28,221 nt of DNA, from contig JAUCBJ010004520.1 in assembly GCA_032718475.1 (NCBI GenBank), positions 1 through 28,221 of the forward strand. The letters run 5' to 3'. A program made the position numbers and the translations under genes. Position 1 is the stretch's first letter. Each line of letters starts with the position of its first letter. The notes beneath the pieces were generated by a model. That model ran no database searches, was not told where the DNA came from, and saw only the letters and a program-made list of their open reading frames with translations. This DNA is from Nemertoderma westbladi (Eukaryota; Xenacoelomorpha; Nemertodermatida; Nemertodermatidae). Shown here piece after piece: positions 1-10,836 of the stretch.

Positions 1-3000
1 TTTCCCTCACCAGAAAGTACTGCTTTCCCTCACCAAGAATGTACTGCATTCCCTCACCAAGTAAGCACTGCTTTCCCTCACCAGAAAGTACTGCTTTCCC
101 TCACCATGAAAGTACTGATTTCTCTCACCATGAAAGTACTGCTTTCCCTCACCAGAAAGTACTGCTTTCCCTCACCAAGTAAGTACTGCTTTCCCGCACC
201 AGAAAGTACTGCTTTCCATCACCAAGAAAGTACTGCTTTCACTCACCAGAAAGTACTGCTTTCCCTCACCAAGAAAGTACTGCTTTCACTCACCAGAAAG
301 TACTGCTTTCCCTCACCAAGAAAGTACTGCTTTCCCTCACCAGAAAGTACTGCTTTCCCTCACCAAGTAAGTACTGCTTTCCCGCACCAGAAAGTACTGC
401 TTTCCATCACCAAGAAAGTACTGCTTTCACTCACCAGAAAGTACTGCTTTCCCTCACCAAGAAAGTACTGCTTTCACTCACCAGAAAGTACTGCTTTCCC
501 TCACCAAGAAAGTACTGATTTCTCTCACCAAGAAAGTACTGCTTTCCCTCACCAGAAAGTACTGCTTTCCCTCACCAAGTAAGTACTGATTTCTCTCACC
601 AAGAAAGTACTGCTTTCCCTCACCAGAAAGTACTGCTTTCCCGCACCAGAAAGTACTGCTTTCCATCACCAAGAAAGTACTGCTTTCACTCACCAGAAAG
701 TACTGCTTTCCCTCACCAAGAAAGTACTGCTTTCACTCACCAGAAAGTACTGCTTTCCCTCACCAAGAAAGTACTGCTTTCCCTCACCAAGAAAGTACTG
801 CTTTCACTCACCAGAAAGTACTGCTTTCCCTCACCAAGAAAGTACTGCTTTCCCTCACCAAGAAAGTACTGCTTTCACTCACCAGAAAGTACTGCTTTCC
901 CTCACCAAGAAAGTACTGCTTTCACTCACCAGAAAGTACTGCTTTCCCTCACCAAGAAAGTACTGCTTTCCCTCACCAAGAAAGTACTGCTTTCACTCAC
1001 CAGAAAGTACTGCTTTCCCTCACCAAGAAAGTACTGATTTCTCTCACCAAGAAAGTACTGCTTTCCCTCACCAGAAAGTACTGCTTTCCCTCACCAAGTA
1101 AGTACTGCTTTCCCGCACCAGAAAGTACTGCTTTCCATCACCAAGAAAGTACTGCTTTCACTCACCAGAAAGTACTGCTTTCCCTCACCAAGAAAGTACT
1201 GCTTTCACTCACCAGAAAGTACTGCTTTCCCTCACCAAGAAAGTACTGCTTTCCCTCACCAGAAAGTACTGCTTTCCCTCACCAAGTAAGTACTGCTTTC
1301 CCGCACCAGAAAGTACTGCTTTCCATCACCAAGAAAGTACTGCTTTCACTCACCAGAAAGTACTGCTTTCCCTCACCAAGAAAGTACTGCTTTCACTCAC
1401 CAGAAAGTACTGCTTTCCCTCACCAAGAAAGTACTGATTTCTCTCACCAAGAAAGTACTGCTTTCCCTCACCAGAAAGTACTGCTTTCCCTCACCAAGTA
1501 AGTACTGCTTTCCCGCACCAGAAAGTACTGCTTTCCATCACCATGAAAGTACTGATTTCTCTCACCAAGAAAGTACTGCTTTCCCTCACCAGAAAGTACT
1601 GCTTTCCCTCACCAAGTAAGTACTGCTTTCCCGCACCAGAAAGTACTGCTTTCCATCACCAAGAAAGTACTGCTTTCACTCACCAGAAAGTACTGCTTTC
1701 CCTCACCAAGAAAGTACTGCTTTCACTCACCAGAAAGTACTGCTTTCCCTCACCAAGAAAGTACTGCTTTCCCTCACCAGAAAGTACTGCTTTCCCTCAC
1801 CATGAAAGTACTGATTTCTCTCACCAAGAAAGTACTGCTTTCCCTCACCAGAAAGTACTGCTTTCCCTCACCAAGTAAGTACTGCTTTCCCGCACCAGAA
1901 AGTACTGCTTTCCATCACCAAGAAAGTACTGCTTTCACTCACCAGAAAGTACTGCTTTCCCTCACCAAGAAAGTACTGCTTTCACTCACCAGAAAGTACT
2001 GCTTTCCCTCACCAAGAAAGTACTGCTTTCCCTCACCAGAAAGTACTGCTTTCCCTCACCATGAAAGTACTGATTTCTCTCACCAAGAAAGTACTGCTTT
2101 CCCTCACCAGAAAGTACTGCTTTCCCTCACCAAGTAAGTACTGCTTTCCCGCACCAGAAAGTACTGCTTTCCATCACCAAGAAAGTACTGCTTTCACTCA
2201 CCAGAAAGTACTGCTTTCCCTCACCAAGAAAGTACTGCTTTCACTCACCAGAAAGTACTGCTTTCCCTCACCAAGAAAGTACTGCTTTCCCTCACCAGAA
2301 AGTACTGCTTTCCCTCACCAAGAAAGCACTGCTTTCCCTCACCAGAAAGTACGGCTTTCACTCACAAAGAAAGTACTGTTTTCCCTCACCAAGAAAGTAC
2401 TGCTTTCACTCACCAGAAAGTACTGCTTTCCCTCACCAAGAAAGTACTGCTTTCACTCACCAGAAAGTACTGCTTTCCCTCACCAAGAAAGTACTGCTTT
2501 CCCTCACCAGAAAGTACTGCTTTCCCTCACCATGAAAGTACTGATTTCTCTCACCAAGAAAGTACTGCTTTCCCTCACCAGAAAGTACTGCTTTCCCTCA
2601 CCAAGTAAGTACTGCTTTCCCGCACCAGAAAGTACTGCTTTCCATCACCAAGAAAGTACTGCTTTCACTCACCAGAAAGTACTGCTTTCCCTCACCAAGA
2701 AAGTACTGCTTTCACTCACCAGAAAGTACTGCTTTCCCTCACCAAGAAAGTACTGCTTTCCCTCACCAGAAAGTACTGCTTTCCCTCACCAAGAAAGCAC
2801 TGCTTTCCCTCACCAGAAAGTACGGCTTTCACTCACAAAGAAAGTACTGTTTTCCCTCACCAAGAAAGTACTGCTTTCACTCACCAGAAAGTACTGCTTT
2901 TCCTCACCAAGAAAGTACTGCTTTCCCTCACCAGAAATTACTGCTCTCACTCACCAAGAAAGTACTGCTTTCCCTCACAAAGAAAGTACTGCTTTCACTC

Positions 3001-3705
3001 ACCAGAAAGTACTGCTTCCCCTCACCAAGAAAGTAGTGCTTTCCCTCACCAAGAAAGTACTGCTTTCCCTCACCAAGAAAGTACTGCTTTCCCTCACCAG
3101 AAAGTACTGCTTTCACTCACCAAGAAAGTACTGCTTTCCCTCACCAGAAAGTAATGCTTTCCCTCACCAAGAATATACTGCATTCCCTCACCAAAAAGTA
3201 CTGCTTTCCCTCACAAGAAAGTACTGCTTTCCCTCACCAAGAAAGTACTGCTTTCCCTCACCAAGAAAGTACTGCTTTCCCTCACAAAGAAAGTACTGCT
3301 TTCACTCACCAGAAAGTACTGCTTTCCCTCACCAAGAAAGTAGTGCTTTCCCTCACCAAGAAAGTACTGCTTTCCCTCACCAAGAAAGTATTGCTTTCTC
3401 TCACCAGAAAGTACTGCTTTCCCTCACCAAGAAAGTACTGCTTTCCCTCAACAAGAAAGTACTGCTTTCCCTCACCAGAAATTACTGCTCTCACTCACCA
3501 AGAAAGTACTGCTTTCCCTCACAAAGAAAGTACTGCTTTCACTCACCAGAAAGTACTGCTTTCCCTCACCAAGAAAGTAGTGCTTTCCCTCACCAAGAAA
3601 GTACTGCTTTCCCTCACCAAGAAAGTACTGCTTTCCCTCACCAGAAAGTACTGCTTTCCCTCACCAAGAATATACTGCATTCCCTCACAAAGAAAGTACT
3701 GGCTT
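1..3705. repeat. 23/24-bp satellite array with higher-order repeats
   Basis: The array consists of about 157 head-to-tail monomers of consensus GAAAGTACTGCTTTCCCTCA plus CCA or CCAA. Monomers alternate between 23 and 24 bp, giving 47-bp dimers. Variant monomers (ending CCCGCACC, TTTCACTCACC, TTTCCATCACC, GATTTCTCTCACC, or followed by ATGAAAG or GTAAGT) recur in fixed order. Three successive blocks starting at 1543, 1802 and 2061 are spaced exactly 259 bp (11 monomers) and translate almost identically; another shift of 471 bp (20 monomers) places a block at 2532. Near-identity between blocks implies recent amplification or homogenisation. Monomers become more divergent toward 3000-3700. Every monomer carries AGTACT. 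All three plus frames of the consensus lack stops, so long ORFs here are artefacts. The array starts before the window; its right edge abuts the BEL element. Confidence 0.97.
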
Positions 3706-4140
3706 TGGACAATGTCTCCATTGTTCCTTCGTCGAAAAATCAACGATCTGAGCGCGTCTATTGGCCACAAATGTCTTTAGTGCAATATTGTCGGCCGCAA
3801 TGTATACTAACACCAAGGATGCGTCCGTCCAATAGAATAAGGTCAATGTCGTATCTAACTCCTCAGTTATCTTCTTACTTACCTCGACTGAAACTACAGC
3901 CGCCTGTAACTCTGCACGAGGGACAGTCATGTATTTGACCGGCATTGTCTTTGATCTAGAAGTCACAAAGGCCGTCTCAAACTTGTCCTGACTTACCTCT
4001 CGGCGAAGGTAGGCTACCATACCAAAGCCGGTGTCACTTGCGTCACTAAACATATGCAGCTCTAAATCTGCTGGGAATACCAGCTGATTCGGAAAGTAGG
4101 AGCGGGCTTTGCATGTATAGGAGATATTGGTTCGTCCCAC
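3705..4140 (-). pseudogene. BEL/Pao RNase H domain, truncated
   Basis: RNase H degrades the RNA strand of the RNA:DNA hybrid during reverse transcription. The ORF (162 codons, 4173 down to 3685) contains FSDASDTGFG (catalytic Asp near residue 44), PRAELQ (Glu near 88) and YWTDASLVLVYI (Asp near 117), which are three of the usual four acidic or His ligands in correct order. It then reads STKEQWRHCP and runs into satellite sequence, so the usual NPAD-type segment and everything after it are lost. The N-terminal about 30 codons before ELHMFSDAS are in a different frame from the reverse transcriptase ORF, and the linker between WDEPIS and FPNQLVFPADLELH looks shorter than usual, suggesting a small frameshifting deletion. 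Confidence 0.88.
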
Positions 4141-5375
4141 TCTAGGTCGGACAACCAAATTTTCCTCATGCACGCTCGTGCCTGTAATATAACCGGACTG
4201 ATAAAGTTCATCGGGTCAAATAGTCTACTTAATGTCGATAAGCAAATTCTCTTTGTCAAAACTTTGTCTGGGCTACTGGGCTCAAATCTAACTCTTACCT
4301 GGAACTTATCTGAGTTCGGATTCCAAGCGAGTCCCAGTACTCGCGCCATGGGGATTGGTTCTACCCCCAATTCAATGTCTCCGCTCCCGCGATCTTTTAC
4401 CGGGAACGATTCTAATAGGGCCTCCGAATTCGTAGTGAACTTGGTCAGAGGAAAACCCCCTGTAGCCAAGCACTCCTGTAGGCCGTGAGCCACTTCTATG
4501 GCTTGTTCCGCCGTGTCCTTGGACACCAATCCGTCGTCCATGTAGAAGTTTCTCAAGATGGACTCGATAACCTCTACTGGATACTTACCAATCTGGGCTG
4601 TTGCCGTTTTCTTTAGAACAAACAGCGTGCCATTTGGACTATCGCGGGTGCCAAATATCCTAACGTACATCTGGTATGTAACCACTGGGCCGGATAAGTC
4701 TTCATTCTCATAACAGAGAAAGCGAAGGCTATCCTGGTCTGCCTTACAGGCTCTTATCTGGTGGAACATCGCCTCGATGTCACAAGTAAATGTGTATCGC
4801 CGCTGTCTAAAACGTAACAGTATTCCTATCAAATAATTATTCAGGTTGGGACCATCCATCAACTCTGAATTCAGGGACATACCTCTATAGACTGTTGCGC
4901 AGTCGTTGACTACTCGGACTTTGTCAGGCTTGTCAGGGTGAGTCATATAGTGGTGTGGAAGGCAATAAGTCTGGTCTGTCACTAAGTCAGGGTCCTCTAC
5001 CTTCCCAGCAAATCCCTTTGCGAAATAGTTGTTGATCTGGGCGCAATACTTCTCCCTAATGTCCGGATTCTTTAACAACCGAGCCCTTACTCCGTTCAAT
5101 CTTTTCAAGGCTAAGCTGTAGTTGTTCTCCAACTTAGGTGGTTGTCGACGCCACAACATTCCAACTTCAAAATGTCCAGTCGGTAGCAGACGTATGGTAT
5201 CTTCCATCATCTCCAGTGACCGCTTCTCATCAGTAGACATGGCTAGGTCATATCCACCGGGTTCCATTGCGTCCCTATCCAGCCATTCGACGGTTCTGGC
5301 TCCTGTCTCGAGGTCCTGGCGTATCAATTCCTTCTGTAATTCCTCCTCACTGTATTGGAAAATGTCTAGGTCTCG
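4062..5375 (-). pseudogene. BEL/Pao reverse transcriptase domain
   Basis: This is the RNA-dependent DNA polymerase of the retrotransposon. The 421-codon ORF starts at an ATG at 5327, but the frame is open from the TAG at 5376-5378, and codons between 5375 and 5327 continue the same polyprotein. Visible family features are GHFEVGMLWR (residues about 51-60, typical of the BEL linker before the polymerase), KVRVVNDCA (about 136-144), FTCDIEAMFHQI with the first catalytic Asp near 183, IFGTRDSPNGTLFVL (about 224-238), and the catalytic YMDD at 262-265. VLGLAWNPNSD and LFDPMNFISPVILQARA mark the thumb/connection region. The frame ends at 4062 after WDEPIS, where the proper protein continues in another frame. 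All polymerase catalytic residues are preserved. Confidence 0.93.
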
Positions 5376-6995
5376 CTATTTAGCCACTTGACCCTCCACT
5401 ATGTTGGTATAAGTCAAAACGTTACTCAGATAAGTAGCGTGGGCCGCTGAACCAGACCCACGGGTCTGATAACAGTCCTCGGGTTCACTATCTGTCCGGT
5501 CATTGTGAAGTGGTTCCGACAACCTAACATTATCGGGAACCAACTCCTCGTCCGACTCGCTAAAGTCACTATAGTGGTCAATACAGGTTCTCCTAAACTC
5601 GTCTATGTCTGGTGGTTCTACTAACGGTGGTTGAGTTATAGGCTGTAATTCGTCGTATCTGTCTATTGGCTTGTTGCCACCTGTAAACTCATAAGACATG
5701 GGTACTCTTGTATACCAACCTAATATAGTCCTATGGGCATGTGGTCCATTGACATGCGGCTCAGCTGGTCTCGTTTCCCATATCTGGTGTGCGATCAGCT
5801 GTTCTGCACCAATCAACATAGAAACATTCCTATAACCTACCTGGTGTCTGGGTATCCTGAGCTTGTCAAAATACTCCTGTGCTATGGGACTCATCGGCGG
5901 CACCTTACCTAACTGCCTGCCGAATCCCTTCATAGCTAGACACTTAAATCCGTCCAATGGCAAAGCTTTCCGTTCTTGTCGAGTGTGTTGGTCTCTCGGA
6001 AGTAGGGAGTCTAGTTCTACCGAAATTCTGTGTCCCTTGAGGTCTCCTACCCCATGCATAGACTTCAACTCTATTTGGATTTCCTCGGCGTCCTGGAAGC
6101 TAGAAACGGCTCTCGCCACTTCCTCGTCGATATAAGATAATGTGGACGCAGTGTCCAACATGACATATATTCGCTTCGATCCCTTATCGCCAGTAAGTTT
6201 CACCGAAATCACGCTAAATATTTCCGACGTTGCCGATGATAAATACGTCCGCGCGCTGGTCGATGAACTATCCGCGGTGTAACCTTGACAGGTCACCTCT
6301 CTTGTGCTCGACTCGCCATCCTCGTCCGACGAACCTGGTTGGTAACCATCGTCCTGAATGCCGGTGTACGTATTCCTTCTTATCGATACGGGTTCTTTGC
6401 TCCCCTTCCTTTGAGGATTTCGCTGTAAGTAACGGTCCGTTGGGGTATGGAAATCCGCATGTAGCAACTTGTGAAGTAGTCTGCCGCATTCCATGCATCC
6501 GTCCTTGCTGTTCGGGCACTGCCGCCGTACATGACCTGGCGCAAGACATGCCCAACAGGTGTCCAACGTCCGCACTTGAACTCTTCTCTGTTCCGAATTT
6601 AATTCTTTGAACCGTCTGCAACTATCTAACTTATGGTCATCAGATCTTACCTCCTTTAGTAAACAGTATTGGCAACCTACAAATCCATCCAGCAACTCCT
6701 GTTGCTTTAACCTAGGTCTATCTAACCGCTCACCTGACCATACTCGCGAGTCTGATCTAAAGGCTGGGGTACTCGAATTATATCTGTCTACTGAGTTAAA
6801 TGTCACAGTGGTCCTGTCATCGTCAAAACTTACCATAGACTTACCGGTAACAGGTTTAGACTCTCTCATATTCTCTTCTGAGAAGTTTGATTTCATCTCT
6901 GCTACTGCGTCTGTGGCTATCATGTCATGAATATGCTGAAGTGTCAATACTTTACCTTGGCCTTCCAACTTATTCTCTAATTTGCGCCATTTCTG
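5376..6995 (-). pseudogene. BEL/Pao gag-pol segment: zinc knuckles and aspartic protease
   Basis: This is the middle of the retrotransposon polyprotein, between two in-frame stops (TGA 6996-6998 upstream, TAG 5376-5378 at its end). Counting from the ATG at 6968, a first Cys cluster CQYC lies near residues 98-101. A CCHC knuckle, CWACLAPGHVRRQC, lies at about 138-151, followed by CMECGRLLHKLLH; these bind the element RNA. An acidic, Ser-rich linker follows. VMLDTASTLSYI near residue 270 is the aspartic protease active site (DTAS in place of DTG/DSG, common in this superfamily), and the segment continues with the DUF1758-like pattern SMHGVGDLKGH, NVSMLIGAEQL and AHRTILGWY. The acidic tail runs into the TAG, and the same frame resumes immediately as the reverse transcriptase. 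Confidence 0.9.
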
Positions 6996-7650
6996 TCAGT
7001 AATGCATGTTTAAACGTCTTATTACGCTCTTTAAAACTTCTGCGTGATCACCATGATGAGGTAGATTCACTGTCCTCAAGATGTCCAATGCGTTCGAAAT
7101 AGCGTTCGCTAAGTTCAACAGCTCTAACGGAGTTGTAATCCTTCCGCCCTTACCCAAGTCTTCTACTATCGACTGCGCCATCTTGGTTTTATTCCCGTAG
7201 ATGTCGATAAGCGTCTTCATCGCTAACTCGAATGCCCTTTCATTGCCGACGAAGTTGTCAGCAATGGCTCTAGGTTCTCGATGGAGCATCTGAAGCAAAT
7301 AGTTGAACTTCTCGTTGGGAGTAAAGGTGCTGTTCATCGACATAGGTTTTAAAAGTCCTCCAGTGCTTGTGGTTGCCCATAAACTTCTGGGGTTGTTGCG
7401 TCGGCAGTCCTTGCCTAGCAGCAAACTTACCTATGTCTCTAAGGGTTGCGTCGTTCCGGGTTAACAAATGGTTTAGTTCTGCAGGGTTGTTAAGTCTGGT
7501 CCTTTCCCGGTGGTTCAAACTTACCTGCTCCGCGTCCGTCCTTCTTTCCTTATAGTTTCGGGACTTCTGACGTCTCATGTCTTCCTCTTCATCGCTTGAT
7601 TCGGTGTCAGTCCTTAGCACTCGCGATGGTTTGCGCGCCGAGGCCCTGCG
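6996..7650 (-). pseudogene. BEL/Pao gag domain (DUF1759-like), frameshifted
   Basis: Two frames cover the domain. From about 7650 to 7340 one frame reads a charged segment (TDTESSDEEEDMRRQKSRN) and then QPQKFMGNHKHWRTFKTYVDE, matching the start of a DUF1759 gag domain (Gly-x(n)-Trp-x-x-Phe). At about 7340 the reading switches to a second frame, TFTPNEKFNYLLQMLHREP, then NERAFELAMKTLIDIYGN and LLNLANAISNALDILRTVN, the remainder of the same domain. That frame meets TGA at 6996-6998, and QKWRKLENKLEGQGK continues in frame beyond it. The domain assembles gag around element RNA. I place the upper edge near 7650 because the sequence above reads as non-coding, GC-rich DNA; this edge is uncertain. 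Confidence 0.8.
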
Positions 7651-8825
7651 CTTGCATCCTTCTGGGCTCCTCCTGGAGGCGCACCCATGAGGCGGACGCT
7701 GTCCCACCACCCCTGGGGCCAGTCTGACTGATGTTATTATCAGACCGGGCCGGAGGGTGGCCCGATGCTTCCCAGGTTCTGTTTTCGGTCCCCCGATCAC
7801 ATCGGCACAGCTCGTCGAACGTGTAGCCAGATGGGCGCCTACTGTCAACTTACTGTGGCCTGACTGTACATTGAGCCAACTCAGAGAGTCAACCGGCGGG
7901 TGGACCAGTCGATAGCGATCAAGCACCAAGGTCGCCCTTGGGCCTAACAGACGGTCTTGTCCCAAGTGGGCTTGTGCTACCCAACATGGAATATTGACAC
8001 GTTTTCACCCGCCTCGCCGGCAGTATTGAGGGGAAGTAAGTTCCGCAAACAATACTGACTAGCTCTAAAGCTAGGAACAAGTAACCACTTACCAGTCACT
8101 GTACACGTGTACTCAACAGATGTTCACAATATCAAGTACACTATGGTAAACACAAAATCGGACACATACCATGCACACACAGAGGACATAATCGGGAAAG
8201 ACAAAATCGGGGTCAAAATCGAGAGGGACTAGTTGTATCGACTAGAGACATCGCGAAAGAGATAGTCGAGGGTACTTTATTTTACCGTCAGGGTAAAATA
8301 ACTTGTGTGTACAAAGCATGCTGGGGCGCAGTAAAGTATGGTCCTACTAATACCAGCGGCGTCTGGACCAACCGGCAAGGTTTCCCACACTCACTCACAG
8401 TGGCCATACATACAATCACGTGTACTCACATACCCATAGCAACAGAAAGCTCATCTCAGACCTAAACACACTCCAAAGACCAATCAGCTGAACATGGAGA
8501 CAATAACATATAGTATCAAAAAAACGGAACAGCTGACGGTCAATGGCACACATCCAAGCCCCAAAGCTAACTGCCACTGGTCGCCCACATACAAAACACA
8601 ATTCACACCACATGAACCACAAATCACGCCATGCCACCACCCCTACTGTGTACAGGACTGGCAGTACTGCAACAGGCCGACTAGACGGTACCACGGCACC
8701 ATGTCGATTCATGGTTCGCTAGACACGAGGGCCTTCAGTGACTCCCTTGCACTATACAGGAGGCATTTAACTTTAACGTGTCCCCAGACCCTCACGAGTC
8801 CGCCGCCGCCTGTTTTGGGCACACT
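7650..8825. other. Non-coding insert or unrelated segment inside BEL gag
   Basis: No reading frame here shows retroelement similarity. The ORFs crossing it have atypical composition (Trp/Cys/Val-rich on the minus strand, Pro/His-rich on the plus strand). The lower part (7650-8000) is GC-rich, and the rest resembles promoter or UTR-like DNA with short inverted repeats, for example TTTACC-GTCAGG-GTAAA near 8281. It separates the end of the first gag frame (TAA at 8825-8827) from the DUF1759 part. It may be a solo LTR or a non-autonomous insertion, but I found no target-site duplication. Confidence 0.45.
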
Positions 8826-8867
8826 TATAGAGACCTCACCTCCTTAGGCACCCAAGCCTCCTGTATA
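8753..8867. repeat. 12-bp perfect inverted repeat
   Basis: TATACAGGAGGC at 8753-8764 is the exact reverse complement of GCCTCCTGTATA at 8856-8867, with 91 bp between them. The right arm lies in the last part of the open gag frame and the left arm lies in the non-coding segment. It may mark a local inversion or an insertion edge. Confidence 0.6.
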
Positions 8868-10823
8868 AATTTCTCGGCCGAATTTTCGAAATTGGGATTA
8901 TGAATATTCGGGACAGGCGTCCTTACCTGAGGTCTATGTGGTATAGTCTCCTCCGATATGCGTACTCGTTGACTAGGTTGGACTTTGTCTAACTCAGGCC
9001 TGCTAGGATTAGAATTACTTCTTACCTAGGCTGCTTCCTTTAACCGTAGGTTGCTAAGCATGTCCGTTATAGGTTGGATGTGCGGCGATATAGCTTGCGC
9101 TAAACTAGCACTTAACTCATCCCTCGTAATAAATTCCTGGCTAGGGTTCTGTTGTATAGTCGGCTCTATCTGAGTAATCCGCTGTCTCTCATATGATCCC
9201 TCTTCCGGTTTAACCTGGAAGTTCTCCGTCGAACTGGGTCGGCGCTCCGTCCGCGTATTCCAAACCGGCGGGTTCGGTTCACCCAATACTCGGCCCGTCG
9301 GAGTTTCTTCTCTAAATTCTTCGTTGTCGCGTTCGGTGTATAGTGGTGCGGTGTTCTGATGATACCGTGGATTCTGCGCGATAGGTGAAGCACTAATACC
9401 AACTGGCGTGCGATATGTAGAGAATGGTTTAGCGATCCGTGTACTCGTAATAGCTGGACCGGGAATAAGAATTCTGGTCGTCGTTGACTCGCGTATAGTC
9501 GGAGTTCTCGCTTCCTGTTCGGCCTTCTGCAGTGCGAACAGTTCTCGCAACTCTGTCCCTACACTCGCCCCACATTCTTCGATCATTCGCATCCCCTTCT
9601 CGGCGATTTCGTTCGCCTTCCTAGTCCGTTCTTCGCTCTCTAAACTTAATCTCGCACTTTCTAACTGCGCCATTTTACGTTCTTCTTCTTCCCTCGCTCG
9701 TCTCACTGCGCCCTCTTCTTCCACGCTCCCATTCCCGCTCGGCCTCCTTCCGTGCTTCCTGTGCACGCAAAACTTCCGCCTGCTGTTCGTCTAGTCGGCG
9801 TCTTCTCTCCTCCACCGAGTTGTGAGAAACAAGGGATCTAGCACATATAACCTTCCCTCGCGCGTGACTAACCTGGGAATCGCCGCTGTCTCTGGATGCA
9901 TCGTCGGGTGGAGTCAACGTCCTCTGTTGGATGTTCTCCGTCGTCGGTAGCAACTGGCCCGGTACCACCACTCCATTCTGCATCAGCCAGCTAGTAACTT
10001 CCCTTTGATACCGGCGCTCTCCTTTATCTTGGATCTCTTCCCGCTCCACTAAGTCTCTCAACTCTGCGTCACTCACCTGAGTCGCCTGCGCTTGTGATGC
10101 CCATAGCAGCCAGTTCTCCATCCTAACTCGTCGGAATCGCTCCGATAACTCGCGGTGCTCCAACAAGGCTGCTAAAACCCTGTCGTAAATCCTCGTCGCC
10201 ACGTCGCTCGACTGAGACTCTACTGCCTTCTTCGCTAGGACTGCAAGCTCCTCTGTCTGTTTGAATAACGCTGAGTTATATCCTCTTCTAATCTCTACTA
10301 ACTCTACCCTTCCGATGTTCGCTGAGTCAGCTAACATCTTCCTTACCTTGTCCGTCGTCCGAGTTATATGTCCGGCATGCGCGCGAAGTTTCTTCTTTAT
10401 CGCGATATCTAGTTCTCTCTCGCTTACCTGACTCACACTCGGTGGACTTGAAGGATTATTTCGGGAACTACGGGTACTTCTAACAGCCGTTGGGACCACG
10501 GCACTTACCATACCCTCAGGTCTGGAAACCGGGCTCCGGGCTCTCGCTTCTGCTACACTACCCTCCCTATCACTCACCTCTGTCCGGGCTGCTGTACAGT
10601 CCTTCCTTACAGTAGCGGTAGGGGATCCTAATACTATTACTTGAGGTTGTTGTTCTTCCTCACTAGTCACTGTCTCGTCCTCCTGTTCACTTACGTCAGC
10701 GTCGCTCGCTGCGTCGTCATAGTCGGCATTGTCGTCAACAGTAATATTTACGCTATCGTCAGTCGGCGGTCCTGCCGCCGTCTCATAGCTGTCCTCTAGT
10801 GCCTCCTTGTCTGAGACACTCAT
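8825..10823 (-). pseudogene. N-terminal gag-like polyprotein with coiled coil, broken
   Basis: An ATG at 10821-10823 opens a 382-codon frame ending at 9675. It has an acidic, Ser/Asp-rich N-terminus (about residues 1-75), a Ser/Pro-rich linker, then a helical block from about 135 (SERELDIAIKKKL, VRKMLADSANIGRVELVE, AVLAKKAV, ALLEHRELSERFRRVR) resembling N-terminal gag helices of BEL/Pao elements. It ends in a Glu/Arg coiled coil (RRRRLDEQQAEVLRAQEARK). An indel at about 9700-9760 moves the coiled coil to another frame (AVRRAREEEERKMAQLESAR). That frame runs to a TAG at 9026-9028 and then stays open to a TAA at 8825-8827. Assignment to this element rests on strand, position and helical pattern, not on a diagnostic motif. 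An unrelated coiled-coil gene is the main alternative. Confidence 0.65.
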
Positions 10824-10836
10824 AGTCTAAATAATG

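Larger units (their letters stand above)
3705..10823 (-). mobile_element. BEL/Pao LTR retrotransposon, 3'-truncated and decayed
   Basis: The minus strand reads in the order gag, DUF1759-type gag domain, CCHC knuckles, aspartic protease, reverse transcriptase and RNase H, which is the BEL/Pao (Belpaoviridae) arrangement. Integrase, the C-terminal DUF5641 region and a 3' LTR are absent because the element stops inside RNase H at the satellite edge near 3705. The reading frame is disrupted by an indel near 9700-9760, stops at 9026-9028, 6996-6998 and 5376-5378, a change of frame near 7340, and a frame change with likely small deletion near 4100-4170. About 1.2 kb without coding similarity (about 7650-8825) separates the first gag part from the rest. 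No LTR pair was recognised. The element is certainly dead, but most of its domains remain readable. Confidence 0.9.

Noticed and set aside
1-3705. CRISPR-like array, given the short regular repeats
   Set aside because: There are no unique spacers: the repeats are contiguous and the surrounding genes are those of an animal genome.
2061-3938. 625-codon plus-strand ORF with repeated KVLLSLTK / KYCFPSPR / ESTAFPHQ segments
   Set aside because: It is the satellite read in three cycling frames because the 23- and 24-bp units shift phase; its C-terminus is antisense to the BEL RNase H. There is no sign of protein selection.
5863-6930. Plus-strand ORFs of 90-126 codons across the BEL element
   Set aside because: They are antisense to recognised gag-pol domains and show no domain of their own.
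8416-8712. Minus-strand 98-codon Cys/Trp/Val-rich ORF
   Set aside because: Composition looks like chance translation of non-coding DNA; there is no motif and no continuity with gag.
8924-8934. CAG|GTAAGG donor-like site suggesting that the gag gap is an intron
   Set aside because: The coding frame continues well past it, and no pyrimidine-rich acceptor is visible near 7650 on the minus strand.
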